A stretch of 64,000 nucleotides of DNA from Mycolicibacterium cosmeticum (GTDB lineage: Bacteria; Actinomycetota; Actinomycetes; Mycobacteriales; Mycobacteriaceae). The notes beneath the pieces were generated by a model. It did no database searches. It worked only from the letters and a program-made list of their open reading frames with translations, and had not been told where the DNA came from. A program made the position numbers and the translations under genes. Position 1 is the stretch's first letter. Each line of letters begins with the position of its first letter. The stretch lies in assembly GCA_016197365.1 (NCBI GenBank), contig JACPVS010000009.1, positions 124,001 through 188,000 of the forward strand, given 5' to 3'. Below, one piece after another: positions 52,445 to 63,746 of the stretch.

Positions 52445-53362
52445 CTATTTCACAGTCGGCAGATCCGGGCTGGACACGTCATAGGTGCGGCCCGGTTGCG
52501 TCAGCAGCGCCGCGAGTTTGGCCGCCTTCTCGTCGGTGCGGTCATTGGTGCCCCACACCACCACCCGGCCGTCGATGAGGGTCAGCGTGATCGCCGCGAC
52601 AGACGGTGCGGCGATCCGGCTGACCTGACCGGCCACCTCCGGCGGCAGCGAGGTGAGCACCTGCAGCGCCGCCTTGGTCGCGGGGTCCTTCGGGCCGGGA
52701 GTGTCGGCATCCAGGTAGGGCAACCCCGGCGGCGGCGGGCCGGTGACGAAGTCGACGCCGTCCCTGTCATACATGTGGGGACCGTCGGGAAAGTCCTTCA
52801 CCACCAGCGGTACCCGTTCCACGACGGTGATCCGCAGGGTCGACGGGTACTCCCGCTGCACCCGCGCACTGGCCACCCGGCGCAGCGTGGCCACCCGCTC
52901 GGCGACCGAGTCGGTGTCGACCTGCAACAGCGGCGTGTCGGGAACCACCGCCGCCGCCGTGGTGATCTCGTCCTCGGTCAGCACGCTGAGGCCCGTGATG
53001 ACGGTCTCCCGCACCGACATGACGGGCGTGAAGTACAGCACCAGGCCCAGCGCCACCGCGACCACCGACACCAGCGCGGACCACATCAGCAGTTTCAGGC
53101 CCCGGATGACCCTGCGCGGCGTGGCGGCCTGTTGTGGCTCGGGCCGGCCGGACACCTTGCGCTTGGCCTCCCGGCGCGCGTCCTCGATCGCCGTGGCCCG
53201 TGCCTGCGCGGCCCGGCGTTCTTCCCGTTCGCGCCGCGCACGCCGGCGCGGCCCTTCGAAATCCTCTGCGGTTTCGGCATTTTCGCCGGCCTCCGGGCTG
53301 TCGACCGGCTCTGGGACCTCGGCGGGCTCGGCGGATTCGGCGGGGCCTTCGGGTTCGGTCAT
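52445..53362 (-). CDS. ftsQ: Cell division protein FtsQ
   Basis: FtsQ is a bitopic division protein linking early and late divisome parts. The 305 residues have an acidic, Pro/Glu-rich cytoplasmic start, a basic stretch (RRRARREREERRAAQARA), one helix (LLMWSALVSVVAVALGLVLY), the POTRA domain (RETVITGLSVLTEDEITTAA) and a beta domain with RVQREYPSTLRITVVERVPL. The ATG shares one base with the murC stop; a GTG six bases earlier is possible. Confidence 0.93.
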   Translation of the reverse strand: MTEPEGPAESAEPAEVPEPVDSPEAGENAETAEDFEGPRRRARREREERRAAQARATAIEDARREAKRKVSGRPEPQQAATPRRVIRGLKLLMWSALVSVVAVALGLVLYFTPVMSVRETVITGLSVLTEDEITTAAAVVPDTPLLQVDTDSVAERVATLRRVASARVQREYPSTLRITVVERVPLVVKDFPDGPHMYDRDGVDFVTGPPPPGLPYLDADTPGPKDPATKAALQVLTSLPPEVAGQVSRIAAPSVAAITLTLIDGRVVVWGTNDRTDEKAAKLAALLTQPGRTYDVSSPDLPTVK

Positions 53363-54783
53363 CACCACACCGGCCGGCGCTGCACTGCGGCGAGGATCTC
53401 CCGGCCCAACAGGGTGACGTCCCCCGCGCCCATGGTGACCACCACGTCACCCGGTCGCGCCACCGCCGCCACCCGCTCGGCGACGGCGGAGAAATCCGGT
53501 ACGTAGTGCACCGGTGAGCTGACGTGCTCGACGATGCTGCGCCCGCTCACCCCGGGGATCGGCTGCTCGCGGGCGGCGTACACGTCGAGTACGAACACCT
53601 CGTCCGCTGCGCTCAGCGCGACACCGAACTCCCGTGCGAAAGTCTCGGTCCGCGAATACAGATGGGGCTGAAAGACCACGATGGCCCTGCCCGTCGATTC
53701 GTCCGCCAGCGTGCGCAGCGCGGACAACGCGGCCGCGACCTTGGTCGGGTGATGCGCGTAGTCGTCGAAGACCCGGATACCCGCCGACTGGCCCACCAAC
53801 TCGAAGCGGCGCCGCACCCCTTCGAACGCGGCCAGGGCCTCGAGCACCACTTCCGGCGCCGCGCCGGCCTGGATCGCCGCCAACAGCGCAGCCAACGCAT
53901 TGAGCGCCATGTGCCGGCCGGGGACGGCGAGCCGCATGGTGCGCGGTCGGGTCTCCCCCGCCAACTGCACCGTGGCGATCGCGCTGGTGCCGTGCTGCTC
54001 CCAGTCCAGTAGCGCACCGGCCAGATCGGGGCGCCCGGCGCTGCCGTACCGCAACACCCGAATGCCCAGTGCCTCAGTGCGTTCGGCGAGCGCCTCGGCG
54101 CCGGGGTCGTCTGCGCAGACCACCAGGGCACCGCCCGGCGTCAGGCGCTCCATGAACGCGTCGAACACGTCGATGTAGGCCTGCTCGCTGCCGAAGAAAT
54201 CCAGATGGTCGGCCTCGACGTTGGTCACCACCGCGATGTCGGGCCGGTACTGCACCAGCGAGCCGTCGCTCTCGTCGGCCTCCGCCACGAAGTAGGCGCC
54301 GCTGCCGTGGTGCGCGTTGGTGCCCGCGGCGCCCAGGTCGCCGCCGACCGCGAAGGACGGGTCGAAGCCGCTGTGCTGCAGCGCGACGATCAACATCGAC
54401 GTCGTGGTGGTCTTGCCGGCTGTACCCGTGACCATGAGCGTCAGGTCCCCGGCCATCAGTTTGGCCAGCACCACCGGGCGCAGGATCACCGGAATGCCGC
54501 GGCGGCGGGCTTCGACCAGCTCGGGGTTGGTCTTGGGAATCGCCGCGTGGGTGGTGACCACCGCGGTCGGCCCGCCCTCGAGCATGTCCAGCGCCGACGC
54601 GTCGTGACCGATCCGGATCTGCGCGCCGCGGGCCCGCAGCGCCGCGACCCCACGCGATTCCTTGGCATCCGAGCCCGAGACCTGCCCGCCGCGGTCAAGC
54701 AGGATGCGGGCGATACCCGACATGCCCGCACCGCCGATACCGACCATGTGCACTCGCGCGAGCTCGGGCGGTAACCCGATCAC
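53362..54783 (-). CDS. murC: UDP-N-acetylmuramate--L-alanine ligase
   Basis: MurC adds L-alanine to UDP-MurNAc using ATP. The 473 residues show [40 protein letters not shown], the P-loop [22 protein letters not shown] and [11 protein letters not shown]. The family P-loop is normally TGTHGKTTT (M. tuberculosis has His); here the codon is GCC, Ala. The rest of the enzyme looks intact. The GTG start overlaps the murG stop (GTGA). Because the other motifs are normal I keep the MurC call, but activity should be verified. Confidence 0.93.
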   Translation of the reverse strand: MIGLPPELARVHMVGIGGAGMSGIARILLDRGGQVSGSDAKESRGVAALRARGAQIRIGHDASALDMLEGGPTAVVTTHAAIPKTNPELVEARRRGIPVILRPVVLAKLMAGDLTLMVTGTAGKTTTTSMLIVALQHSGFDPSFAVGGDLGAAGTNAHHGSGAYFVAEADESDGSLVQYRPDIAVVTNVEADHLDFFGSEQAYIDVFDAFMERLTPGGALVVCADDPGAEALAERTEALGIRVLRYGSAGRPDLAGALLDWEQHGTSAIATVQLAGETRPRTMRLAVPGRHMALNALAALLAAIQAGAAPEVVLEALAAFEGVRRRFELVGQSAGIRVFDDYAHHPTKVAAALSALRTLADESTGRAIVVFQPHLYSRTETFAREFGVALSAADEVFVLDVYAAREQPIPGVSGRSIVEHVSSPVHYVPDFSAVAERVAAVARPGDVVVTMGAGDVTLLGREILAAVQRRPVW

Positions 54784-55913
54784 CGCGCGAACTTTCGCTG
54801 TGCGCGGCCCTGGCGGGCGACGTCCAGAGCCACCTCGGCCACGGCGCGGGCGGCATCACGATGCCCGGCCAGGGCGGCCGCGGCCGTCATCAGCCCCAGG
54901 CTCTCGGTGTCGGTGAGCAGCGGCACCACCCGCTCGGCGATGAAACCTCCGGACAGTTCGGCGTCGTCGATCAGCAGTCCACCGCCCGCGGACACCACGG
55001 GCAGTGCGTTGAGGCGCTGCTCGCCGTTGCCGATGGGCAGCGGGACGTAGACGGCGGGCAGTCCGACGGCGGTGACCTCGGCCACCGTCATCGCCCCGGA
55101 CCGGCAGATCGCCAGATCGGCTGCGGCATAGGCCAGATCCATCCGGTCCAGATACGGGACCGCGACGTACCGGCCGGTGCCGGTGAGTTCGGGCAGGTCC
55201 AGGGTGTTCTTCGGGCCGTGCGCGTGCAGCACCGAAACACCCTTGCCGACAAGGTCTTTGGCTGCGGCTGCGACGGCCCGGTTGATCGACTGGGCGCCCT
55301 GGGAACCGCCGAACACCAGCAATACGACGGCGTCGTCGTCGAACCCGAAGGCCGCGCGGGCCTGCGCCCGCAACGCGGCGCGATCCAGCGCGGTGATGCT
55401 GGCCCGCACCGGCACCCCGACCACCTCGACGTCACGCAGGCCGGGATCGGGTACCGCGGAGAGCACCCGCCGGGCCGATCGGGCCCCCACCCGGTTCGCC
55501 AGGCCGGCGCGCGCATTGGCCTCGTGGATCACCACCGGCACCCGGGCCCTGCGCAGTCCCGGCCGGGCGGCCAGGTAGGCCGGCAACGCCACATACCCGC
55601 CGAACCCGATGACGACGTCGGCCGCCGTCTCGTCGAACACCGCGCGGGTCTCCCTGATGGCGTTGCGCACCCGCAACGGCAACCGGGCCAGATCCCCCGA
55701 TGGTTTACGGGGCAACGGCACCGCGGTGATGAGCCGCAGGTCGTAGCCGCGCTCGGGCACCAGCCGGGTCTCCAGACCGCGGGCGGTACCCAGCGCGGTG
55801 ATCCGGACGTCCGGGTCGAGTTCGATCAGGGCATCGGCCACGGCCATCGCGGGTTCCACGTGTCCCGCCGTCCCGCCACCGGCAAGAACGACCGATATCC
55901 CCGAACTGCTCAC
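54780..55913 (-). CDS. murG: UDP-GlcNAc:lipid-I N-acetylglucosaminyltransferase MurG
   Basis: MurG makes lipid II at the inner membrane face. The 377 residues show [20 protein letters not shown] (G-loop 1), [47 protein letters not shown] and [20 protein letters not shown] followed by VYVPLP near the UDP-GlcNAc site. The GTG start overlaps the ftsW stop, and the end overlaps murC. Confidence 0.96.
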   Translation of the reverse strand: MSSSGISVVLAGGGTAGHVEPAMAVADALIELDPDVRITALGTARGLETRLVPERGYDLRLITAVPLPRKPSGDLARLPLRVRNAIRETRAVFDETAADVVIGFGGYVALPAYLAARPGLRRARVPVVIHEANARAGLANRVGARSARRVLSAVPDPGLRDVEVVGVPVRASITALDRAALRAQARAAFGFDDDAVVLLVFGGSQGAQSINRAVAAAAKDLVGKGVSVLHAHGPKNTLDLPELTGTGRYVAVPYLDRMDLAYAAADLAICRSGAMTVAEVTAVGLPAVYVPLPIGNGEQRLNALPVVSAGGGLLIDDAELSGGFIAERVVPLLTDTESLGLMTAAAALAGHRDAARAVAEVALDVARQGRAQRKFAR

Positions 55914-57520
55914 CCGTAACGCTGACCTTCCAGTGCGCGGGCCCGACGGCCCTGCTGACGCTGTTCGCCGGTCGCCCCGCGGCCGGCGCGCGCCGGTTGG
56001 CCGGAGCTCTGGCCGCCTCCATGATGCCCTGCGCGCCGTCGGGACCGGTCAGCCGGAGGGTCGGTTTTACGTCCCGCGGCGTTCTTGGCCTTGACCGGGG
56101 CTTTCGCGGGCGTCTTGGCGGAAGCTTTCGCGATGGCCTTCTGGGGCGTCCGGCCCGGCTTGTCACTCTTGGCCCGCATGCGATCCCGCGCGACCTCGAT
56201 GCGCGGCGGCACGTAGGGCTCGGGCAGCGGCAGCCGCAGGACGCGGTTGACCCGGTCATCGCGGCCGGCCCGCAGCGCGGCCACTGCCTCCGGCTCGTGG
56301 CGCGCCGCGTTGGTGATCACACCGAGGACGAAAAGAGTTGTCGCCGTTGAGGTACCGCCCGCCGAGATGAGCGGCAGCTGCAGCCCGGTGACGGGCAGCA
56401 GCCCGATGACGTAACCCACGTTGATGAACGCCTGGCCGAGCACCCATAGCGTCACCGTCGCCGTCAGCAGACGCAGGAAGGGGTCGGCGGAGCGGCGGGC
56501 GATCCGCATGCCGGTGTAGGCGAACAGCCCGAACAGGCACAGCAGACCCGCGGCACCGATATAACCGAGCTCCTCACCGATGATCGCGAAGATGAAGTCG
56601 TTGTGGGCGTTGGGCAGGTAGTTCCACTTGGCCGTGCCCTGGCCCAGCCCGTCACCGAACACCCCGCCGTTGGCCAGCGCGTAGCGTGCCTGCCGGGCCT
56701 GATAGCCCGAGCCCATGGCATCGGAGTTCGGGTTGAGCCAGGATTCCACCCGGTCGGACCGGTAGCCGCGCGACAGGGCCAGGATGGCGGCGGCCACCAT
56801 CGCCGCGCCCAGCGAGGAGACGAAGACGCGCAGCGGCAGCCCGGCGTACCAGAGCAGGCCGAGCAGGATGATCGCCATCGACACGGTCTGGCCGAGGTCG
56901 GGCTGGATCACGATGAGGGTGAGGGCCAGCAGCGCGGCGGGCACCAGCGGCACCAGCATCTCGCGCAGCGACGCGTGCTCCATACGGCGTGCCGCCAGCA
57001 GGTGCGCACCCCAGATGGCGAACGCGATCTTGGCCAGTTCCGACGGCTGCATCGAGAAGCCGGCGACGACGAACCAACCACGAGAACCGTTGGAGTAGGT
57101 GCCGATCCCGGGAATGAGGACCAGCACCAGCAGGACGACGGTGAAAGCGAACGCGGGCAGCGCGAGCCGGCGCATGAGCGAGATCCTGGTCCGCAGCGCG
57201 ATGTAGAACGCCACCAGACCGACCGCGGTCCACAGCACCTGCTTGCCGAAGATGGTCCAGGGCGAACCACCTTCGTCGTAGGAGTGCACGCCGGACGCCG
57301 ACAGCACCATGATCAGACCGAGCGTGATGAGCAGGCTGGTGACCGCGATGATGAGGTGGAAGGACGTCATCGGCCGGCCCAGCCACACCCCGAACCGGGT
57401 TCGGGGCTCGCCCTTGACGTGCACTGCCTTCGCGGATTTCGCGGTGTCTTCCGATTCCGGAGTCGCGCTGTCTTCGGCTTTGCTGGAACGCCGTAGCCGT
57501 GACCGCACGGCGGTCAGCAA
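55910..57520 (-). CDS. ftsW: SEDS peptidoglycan polymerase FtsW
   Basis: FtsW is the septal glycan-strand polymerase that works with PbpB. The 536 residues have a cytoplasmic N-terminus, ten helices and the SEDS motifs: [52 protein letters not shown] and [20 protein letters not shown] long basic tail ending RALEGQRYG matches M. tuberculosis FtsW. TTG 57520 follows GGGGGA by four bases and corresponds to the MLT start of the orthologue. Upstream, where murD is expected, there are only 166 bases. Confidence 0.94.
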   Translation of the reverse strand: MLTAVRSRLRRSSKAEDSATPESEDTAKSAKAVHVKGEPRTRFGVWLGRPMTSFHLIIAVTSLLITLGLIMVLSASGVHSYDEGGSPWTIFGKQVLWTAVGLVAFYIALRTRISLMRRLALPAFAFTVVLLVLVLIPGIGTYSNGSRGWFVVAGFSMQPSELAKIAFAIWGAHLLAARRMEHASLREMLVPLVPAALLALTLIVIQPDLGQTVSMAIILLGLLWYAGLPLRVFVSSLGAAMVAAAILALSRGYRSDRVESWLNPNSDAMGSGYQARQARYALANGGVFGDGLGQGTAKWNYLPNAHNDFIFAIIGEELGYIGAAGLLCLFGLFAYTGMRIARRSADPFLRLLTATVTLWVLGQAFINVGYVIGLLPVTGLQLPLISAGGTSTATTLFVLGVITNAARHEPEAVAALRAGRDDRVNRVLRLPLPEPYVPPRIEVARDRMRAKSDKPGRTPQKAIAKASAKTPAKAPVKAKNAAGRKTDPPADRSRRRAGHHGGGQSSGQPARAGRGATGEQRQQGRRARALEGQRYG

Positions 57521-57686
57521 GCCATCCCCCGACGATTCACAAGAGCCACAGGTGTCACACCTGCCCCATTAGTCCCTTGCACCCCAGAATCCTCCCCCGT
57601 CCCACCACTGAGCGTCGGGACATCCGGGGCGTGTCGCGATAACGATCAGGAAGCGGTCAGGCGCCGACGTTGCTGTCTCGCGGCGC
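57521..57686. other. Short gap at the position where murD is expected
   Basis: Mycobacterial clusters read mraY-murD-ftsW; here 166 bases separate mraY from ftsW. No MurD motif can be read in any frame. The gap contains a small palindrome (CAGGTGT-C-ACACCTG, 57549-57563). On the minus strand GTCGGCGCC-TGA lies about 30 bases after GTCGGCGCG-TAG, the mraY end, a near-repeat of the mraY last codons and stop. That repeat might mark a deletion junction. Confidence 0.8.
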
Positions 57687-58766
57687 CTACGCGCCGACGG
57701 CTGTAAGCCATTCGCTGTAGAACAGCGCGACGCCCAACCCGCACGCGATCGCGGTCAGTAGCCAGAACCGGATGATCACGGTGGTTTCCGCCCAGCCCAC
57801 CAATTCGAAATGGTGATGGAACGGCGCCATCCGGAACACCCGGCGACCCGTCGTGCGGAATGCCAGGATCTGCACCACCACCGAGGTCACCTCGGCCACG
57901 AACAGCGCGCCCAGTACCACCGCCAACATTTCGGTGCGGCTCGTCACGGACAGTCCGGCGATGATGCCACCGAGCGCCAGCGAACCCGTGTCACCCATGA
58001 AGATCTTCGCCGGCGCCGCGTTCCACCACAGGAACCCGATGCAGGCGCCGGCCGTCGCCGCGGCCACCAGCGCCAGATCCAGTGGATCGCGCACGTTGTA
58101 GCAGCCCAGGCCGGGGCTGGTCGCGCAGGCGTTGCGGTACTGCCAGAAGGTGATCAGCACGTACGCGGCGCTGACCATGGCCATGGCGCCGGCGGCCAGC
58201 CCGTCCAGACCGTCGGTCAGGTTCACCGCGTTCGACCAGGCGCTGACGACGACCACCACGAAGACCACGAACAGCAGCGGGGGCAGCGTCACCGTGGCAA
58301 TCTCGCGGACGTAGGACAGCCCGGCACTACCCGGCGTCAGCCCGTCGCCATTGCGGAACTGCAGCACCAGAGCGCCGAACAGGATCGCGGCGCTCAACTG
58401 CCCGACCGTCTTGGCCGTCTTGTTCAACCCCAGATTGCGCGAACGGCGGATCTTGATCGAGTCGTCGATGAATCCGACCACGCCGAGTGCGGTGGCCAGT
58501 CCGAGCACCAGCAGCCCGGACGCCGACGGCCCTTCGCCGTCGAACGCCAAGCCGACCAGATGGGTGCCCAGGTAGCCCGCCCAGATGCCCGCGACGATGG
58601 CGACCCCGCCCATCGACGGCGTGCCACGCTTCTTCTGGTGGCTGGCCGGGCCGTCCTCGCGGATCTCGTGGCCGAAGCCCCGCCGGGTGAACAGCCGGAT
58701 CAGTGCCGGGGTCAGCACGATCGACACCGCCAGCGCGATGGCCACCGCGATCAGGATCTGCTTCAT
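57687..58766 (-). CDS. mraY: Phospho-N-acetylmuramoyl-pentapeptide-transferase (MraY/MurX)
   Basis: MraY attaches phospho-MurNAc-pentapeptide to decaprenyl phosphate, giving lipid I. The 359-residue, ten-helix protein has the conserved cytoplasmic loops: [20 protein letters not shown], the Asp motif [27 protein letters not shown] and [20 protein letters not shown]. The length equals that of M. tuberculosis MurX. The ATG overlaps the murF stop (ATGA). Confidence 0.97.
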   Translation of the reverse strand: MKQILIAVAIALAVSIVLTPALIRLFTRRGFGHEIREDGPASHQKKRGTPSMGGVAIVAGIWAGYLGTHLVGLAFDGEGPSASGLLVLGLATALGVVGFIDDSIKIRRSRNLGLNKTAKTVGQLSAAILFGALVLQFRNGDGLTPGSAGLSYVREIATVTLPPLLFVVFVVVVVSAWSNAVNLTDGLDGLAAGAMAMVSAAYVLITFWQYRNACATSPGLGCYNVRDPLDLALVAAATAGACIGFLWWNAAPAKIFMGDTGSLALGGIIAGLSVTSRTEMLAVVLGALFVAEVTSVVVQILAFRTTGRRVFRMAPFHHHFELVGWAETTVIIRFWLLTAIACGLGVALFYSEWLTAVGA

Positions 58767-60256
58767 GCTTCGGGCCTCTGCCCACCGGCAGCCACAGCGT
58801 CGGCGAGCGCTCCCAGCCCGGCCGAGTTGGAGGCCTTCACCAGCACGACGTCACCGTCGGCCAGTTCGGCGCGCAGCAACGCCAGCGCGGCGTCGGCGTC
58901 GGGGACGAGCACGGACTCACTGCCCCACGACCCTTCCATCACCGCCCCCTGGTGCATCGCGCTCATCGCCCTCCCGGCTCCGACAACAATCAGACGAGAG
59001 ACATCTAAGCGCACGACGAGCCGTCCGATGCGATCGTGTTCGGTTATCGCGTCCGCACCGAGCTCGGCCATCTCGCCGAGCACGGCCCAGCTACGCCGCC
59101 GCGAATTCCCGGATCTGGCCATCCACGCCAGCGCCTTGAGTCCCGCGGCCATCGAGTCCGGGTTGGCGTTGTACGCGTCGTTGATCACCGTGACGCCGTC
59201 GGCCCGGGTGCTCACCTGCATCCGTCGCGCCGACACCGGGGCGGCGTTCGCCAGGGCGTCCGCCACCTGGGTCAGGCTCGCCCCGCATTCGATCGCCACC
59301 GCGGCCGCGGACAGCGCGTTGGACACCTGATGTTCGCCGTGTACCGCCAGGGCCACCTCGACCTCGTGGCCGCCGGCGTGCAGGGCGAACCGCGGCCGGG
59401 CCACCTCGTCGAGGGCGACGGGCCCGGCCCAGATATCGCCGCCGGCCGCCCGGGACACCCGCACCACCCGCGCGGCGGTCGTGCCCGCCATCGCGGCCAC
59501 GGCCGGGTCGTCGGCGTTCAAGATGACCACACCGGACGACGGAACAGATTGCGGCAGTTCAGATTTCGTCGCAGCGATGACCTCACGAGAGCCGAACTCG
59601 CCCAGGTGTGCGGTGCCGACGTTGAGCACCACGCCGATCGACGGGGGCGCGATCGCCGCCAGCGCCGCGATGTTGCCGGGATGGCGGGCCGACATCTCCA
59701 GGATGAGGAAGTCGGTGTCGGTGGTGGCGCGCAGCACCGTCCACGGATGCCCGAGCTCGTTGTTGAACGAACCGGGCGGGGCGATGACCTCACCCAGCGG
59801 CGCCAGCACCGCGGCCAGCAGATCCTTGGTCGACGTCTTGCCCGACGATCCGGTGACCCCGATGATCCGCAGCCCGCCGGCCGTCAGCTCGGCCGCCACC
59901 GCGGCCGCGAGCCGCGCCAGGGCGGCGAGCACCGCCGCACCCGAGCCGTCGGTGTCGTATTCGAGGGCACCCGACGCACTGTCGAGATCCTCGGCGGCCG
60001 GAACGACGATCGCGGGCACCCCGACCGGACGGGCCGCCAGCACCGCGACGGCCCCCGCGGCGGCCGCCGTGGCGGCGAAGTCGTGGCCGTCGGTCTTGGC
60101 TCCCGGCAGCGCGAGGAACAGTCCGCCGGGGGTGACGTTGCGCGAGTCGAACTCCACGGTGCCGGTCACGTCGGTGGCTTCGGCGTCGGCGCGGGTGATG
60201 CCGGACAGCTCGCCGCCGACGATGTCGGCGATCTGCGCCACGGTCAGGGTGATCAT
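58763..60256 (-). CDS. murF: UDP-MurNAc-tripeptide--D-Ala-D-Ala ligase MurF
   Basis: MurF adds D-Ala-D-Ala to UDP-MurNAc-tripeptide. The 497 residues carry [19 protein letters not shown] in the N-domain, P-loop [43 protein letters not shown] and [18 protein letters not shown]. All are intact. It overlaps murE upstream and mraY downstream by four bases each. Confidence 0.95.
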   Translation of the reverse strand: MITLTVAQIADIVGGELSGITRADAEATDVTGTVEFDSRNVTPGGLFLALPGAKTDGHDFAATAAAAGAVAVLAARPVGVPAIVVPAAEDLDSASGALEYDTDGSGAAVLAALARLAAAVAAELTAGGLRIIGVTGSSGKTSTKDLLAAVLAPLGEVIAPPGSFNNELGHPWTVLRATTDTDFLILEMSARHPGNIAALAAIAPPSIGVVLNVGTAHLGEFGSREVIAATKSELPQSVPSSGVVILNADDPAVAAMAGTTAARVVRVSRAAGGDIWAGPVALDEVARPRFALHAGGHEVEVALAVHGEHQVSNALSAAAVAIECGASLTQVADALANAAPVSARRMQVSTRADGVTVINDAYNANPDSMAAGLKALAWMARSGNSRRRSWAVLGEMAELGADAITEHDRIGRLVVRLDVSRLIVVGAGRAMSAMHQGAVMEGSWGSESVLVPDADAALALLRAELADGDVVLVKASNSAGLGALADAVAAGGQRPEA

Positions 60257-61761
60257 GCGTGCCGCCTCAACAGTTCGAGCGCGGCGGCCAACTCCTCGCG
60301 GTCATCAAAGGGCCGGGTGCTGCCGTTGGCGGTCTGCCCCGATTCGTGGCCCTTGCCCGCGATCAGCACCGTGTCCCCCGGGCCGGCCCAGGCAACCGCG
60401 TAGTCGATGGCCGCCCGTCGGTCGCCGATCTCGACGACCTCCGCGGGTAGTCCGGCCGCGCCCGCCAGGATGGTGGCCCGCACCGTGGCAGGGTCCTCGT
60501 CACGCGGATTGTCGTCGGTGACGACGACGAGGTCGGCCAGCTCCGCGGCCACCCGGCCCATCGGTTCCCGCTTGCCCGCGTCCCGGTTGCCGCCGGCCCC
60601 GAACACCACGGCCAGCCTGCCGGACCCTTTCAGGGTGTTCAGCACCGCTTCCAGCGCCCCCGGCTTGTGCGCGTAGTCGACCAGCGCCAGGAAGTCCTGC
60701 CCGCGGTCGATGGCTTCCAGTCGTCCCGGCACCGCGGCCTCCCGCAGCCCGGGGGCACTCTGCTCCGGGGACACTCCGACGACGTCGAGCAGGGCGAGCG
60801 CCAGCAGCGCGTTGGCCACGTTGTAGCCGCCGGGCAGCCCGATCCGCAGCCGGTGATGCACGCCGGACGGATCGACGGCGACGAACTCCTGGGCGCTGCG
60901 CCCGACGGCGTGCACCTCTTCGATGCGCCAGTCGGCGTCGGCGCCGTTCGTGCTGACCCGCACCGGGTCGGCGGACCGCGCGGCGATCTGGCGGCCCCAG
61001 TCGTCGTCGACGCAGACCACCGCGTGAGCGGCGTGCGTCGGCGAGGCCGGCTCGAACAGTCTGGCCTTGGCGTCCAGGTAGTCGGTCATCGTGGGATGGA
61101 AATCCAGATGATCGCGCGACAGGTTGGTGAACCCACCCGCCTCGAATGCCAGACCGTCGACGCGGCCCTGCGCCAGCGCGTGGCTGGACACCTCCATCAC
61201 CACGGTGTCCACCCCCTGCTCGACCATCACGGCAAAAAGGGCCTGCAGGTCGGGAGCCTCCGGCGTGGTGAGCGAGCTCGGCTGGTCGTGACCGTCGATC
61301 CGGATCCCGACGGTACCGATCAGGCCGGCGACCCGGCCGGCGGCGCGCAGCCCGGCCTCCACCAGGTAGGTGGTGGTGGTCTTGCCGGACGTCCCGGTGA
61401 CCCCGATGACGCGCAGCTTGCGGGACGGATCGCCGTAGACGGCGGCGGCCAGCTCACCGAGCACCGCGCGCGGCTGCGGATGGACGAGCACCTCGGCGGC
61501 CAGGTCCGGCGGCAGCTGTGCCGCCCCGTCCGGGTCGGTGATGACCGCCACCGCACCGGCGTCGATCGCGTCGCCGGCGAACCGGGCGCCGTGCATACGG
61601 GAACCGGGCAGCGCGGCGAACAGATCACCGGCGACGACGTCCTGGCTGCGGAGCGTGACACCGGTGACGCGGAGATCGGGGGCATGTACACCGACGGCAC
61701 CGATACGCGCGGCCAACGGTCCGAGCAGTTCGCCCGTGGGATGCGAGGGACGCAGATTCAT
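60253..61761 (-). CDS. murE: UDP-MurNAc-L-Ala-D-Glu--meso-diaminopimelate ligase MurE
   Basis: MurE adds meso-diaminopimelate. The 502 residues show [21 protein letters not shown]-loop [38 protein letters not shown] and [11 protein letters not shown], and the DAP-recognition motif DNPRDEDP, which marks a DAP-type wall. ATG 61761 begins the conserved N-terminus; the open frame extends far upstream but covers the pbpB end and is not coding. AAGG precedes the ATG. Confidence 0.95.
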   Translation of the reverse strand: MNLRPSHPTGELLGPLAARIGAVGVHAPDLRVTGVTLRSQDVVAGDLFAALPGSRMHGARFAGDAIDAGAVAVITDPDGAAQLPPDLAAEVLVHPQPRAVLGELAAAVYGDPSRKLRVIGVTGTSGKTTTTYLVEAGLRAAGRVAGLIGTVGIRIDGHDQPSSLTTPEAPDLQALFAVMVEQGVDTVVMEVSSHALAQGRVDGLAFEAGGFTNLSRDHLDFHPTMTDYLDAKARLFEPASPTHAAHAVVCVDDDWGRQIAARSADPVRVSTNGADADWRIEEVHAVGRSAQEFVAVDPSGVHHRLRIGLPGGYNVANALLALALLDVVGVSPEQSAPGLREAAVPGRLEAIDRGQDFLALVDYAHKPGALEAVLNTLKGSGRLAVVFGAGGNRDAGKREPMGRVAAELADLVVVTDDNPRDEDPATVRATILAGAAGLPAEVVEIGDRRAAIDYAVAWAGPGDTVLIAGKGHESGQTANGSTRPFDDREELAAALELLRRHA

Positions 61762-61814
61762 GGCCTTGCCACAGTACCGGGCGGGTTGGTGGCCGACGGT
61801 CGACGTGATCGGGC

Positions 61815-63746
61815 TCAGTCGGCCTGCAGGACCAGCGGCGGTCCCGGGTCCGGGGACAGCGGCACGTTCTCCCGTTGCAGCAGCCAGGCGGCGATGTGGT
61901 GGAACAGCGGGGCCATCGTGGTGCCCGGCAGGCCGTCGGCCGTGCGATGCGGGTTGTCGGCCATGATGCCGACGACGTAGCGCGGGTCGTCCGACGGCGC
62001 CATGCCGGCGAAGGTGATCCAGTAGTGGTCGTCGTAGTAGCAGCCGCACGCCGGGTTGATCTGCTGGGCGGTGCCCGTCTTGCCCGCGATCTGATAGCCG
62101 TCGACCGCGGCCGCCGAACCGGTGCCCTGCTGGATGCCGCGCGGATCCTTCTGCACGACGGCGCGCAGCATGTTGCGCACGGTCTGCGCGGTCTGCGGCG
62201 AGACCACGCGGATGCCTTCGGGTTTCGGCTCGTCGGCCCGGCTGCCGTCGGCGGCGATGATCGACTTGATGATCCGCGGCGGGATCCGCACCCCGTCATT
62301 GGCCACCGCCTGGTACATGCCGGTCATCTGCAGCAGCGTCATCGAAAGACCCTGGCCGATGGGCAGGTTCGCGAACGAGCTGCCCGACCATTGATCGATG
62401 GGCGGCACCAGACCGGAGCTCTCACCGGGCAGGCCGACGTTGGAGCGTTGCCCCAGGCCGAACTTGCCCAGCATGTCGTAGAAGCGTTCGGGCCCGACCC
62501 GCTGGGCGAGCATCAGGGTGCCGACGTTGGACGACTTTCCGAACACCCCCGTCGCGGTGTAGGGCATCACGCCGTGCGGCCACGCGTCGCGGACGGTGAC
62601 ACCGCCCATGTCGATGGAGCCCGGAACCTGCAGCACCTCATCGGGATTGGTCAGACCCAGTTCGATCGCGGTGGCGGCGGTGACGATCTTGTTGACCGAT
62701 CCGGGCTCGAACGGTGAGGACACCGAGGTGTTGCCCATCTGGCGGTCGCCCTGGCGGCCAAGGTCCTGGCTGGGGTCGAACGTGTTGTCGTTCGACATCG
62801 CCAGCACTTCACCGGTTTTCGCGTCCAGCACCACAGCCGAGACATTGCTCGCCCCGGACGCTTCCTTGGCCTGCTCCACCTGCTGCTGGACGTAGAACTG
62901 GATGTCGTCGTCGAGTGTGAGCTGCACCGAGGAGCCGTTGACGGCGTCGTGACGGTTGCGCATGGAGCCCGGGATCATCACACCGTCGGAGCCGCGGTCG
63001 TAGGTGACCGATCCGTCGTTGCCGGCCAGCTTGGCGTCATAGGAGTCTTCCAGCCCGAGCAGGCCGTGTCCGTCCCAGTCGATGCCACCGACGATGTTGG
63101 CGGCCAGTGAGCCGCCCGGGTACTGGCGGATGTCCTGGCGTTCGGTGCCGACCTCACGGAACTTCGTGGTGATCGCATCGGCGACGGCCGGGTCCACCGC
63201 GCGGGCCAGGTAGACGAACGAGTCCTTGCCGCTGAGCTTCTTGAGCAGGGTCGACGAGTCGGGCTTGTTGTTCAGCCGGGTGGCCACCTCGGTCGCGATG
63301 GCGCGCAGCCGCTGATCGGGGTCGGGCGCGTCCGGGTCGGCCGCCTTGGCCTCCTCCAACATCCTTCGCACCTTGACCGGCTGGAAGGTCAGCGCGCGGG
63401 CTTCGATGGTGAACGCCAGCTTGTCGAAGTTGCGGTCGACGATGCTGCCGCGCACCGCCTTCTGCACATCGGTGACTTTCAGCTGGCCGAGCGCTTCGGC
63501 GCGCAGGCCGGCGGCGTTGGAGATCTGCAGATTGAACAGCTGCGCTGCGGCGACCACCAGCACCAGGAAGATGACGACATTGCCGAGCCGGTGCCGGAAC
63601 ACGAAAGACGAACTGCGCAAACCGGTCTCACCGCCGGATTTCATGGGTTGCCGGACGCGCCGTTCGGTGGCCGAATGTTCGTGGGTGGATGTTGCGGGGG
63701 TGCGTCGCCGGACAGGCTGCGCGGGCTTCTTCTTGCGGCCGATCAT
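61815..63746 (-). CDS. pbpB: Septal penicillin-binding protein PbpB (FtsI)
   Basis: PbpB is the D,D-transpeptidase that cross-links septal peptidoglycan with FtsW. The 643 residues have a basic cytoplasmic tail, one helix ([20 protein letters not shown]), a PBP dimer domain ([20 protein letters not shown]) and a transpeptidase domain with Ser350-V-N-Lys353, SSN at 405-407 and KTGTAQ. Two Cys (ACGCYY) follow the KTG as in other actinobacterial homologues. The ATG overlaps the upstream gene (ATGA). Confidence 0.95.
   Translation of the reverse strand: MIGRKKKPAQPVRRRTPATSTHEHSATERRVRQPMKSGGETGLRSSSFVFRHRLGNVVIFLVLVVAAAQLFNLQISNAAGLRAEALGQLKVTDVQKAVRGSIVDRNFDKLAFTIEARALTFQPVKVRRMLEEAKAADPDAPDPDQRLRAIATEVATRLNNKPDSSTLLKKLSGKDSFVYLARAVDPAVADAITTKFREVGTERQDIRQYPGGSLAANIVGGIDWDGHGLLGLEDSYDAKLAGNDGSVTYDRGSDGVMIPGSMRNRHDAVNGSSVQLTLDDDIQFYVQQQVEQAKEASGASNVSAVVLDAKTGEVLAMSNDNTFDPSQDLGRQGDRQMGNTSVSSPFEPGSVNKIVTAATAIELGLTNPDEVLQVPGSIDMGGVTVRDAWPHGVMPYTATGVFGKSSNVGTLMLAQRVGPERFYDMLGKFGLGQRSNVGLPGESSGLVPPIDQWSGSSFANLPIGQGLSMTLLQMTGMYQAVANDGVRIPPRIIKSIIAADGSRADEPKPEGIRVVSPQTAQTVRNMLRAVVQKDPRGIQQGTGSAAAVDGYQIAGKTGTAQQINPACGCYYDDHYWITFAGMAPSDDPRYVVGIMADNPHRTADGLPGTTMAPLFHHIAAWLLQRENVPLSPDPGPPLVLQAD

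Noticed and set aside
51125..53506. 793-codon plus-strand frame opposite ftsZ and ftsQ
   Set aside because: It spans two certain genes and the gap between them in antisense, with no protein-like motifs.
57521..57686. A remnant of murD in the mraY-ftsW gap
   Set aside because: No frame in these 166 bases gives MurD-like residues at either end; only a near-repeat of the mraY stop region is visible.
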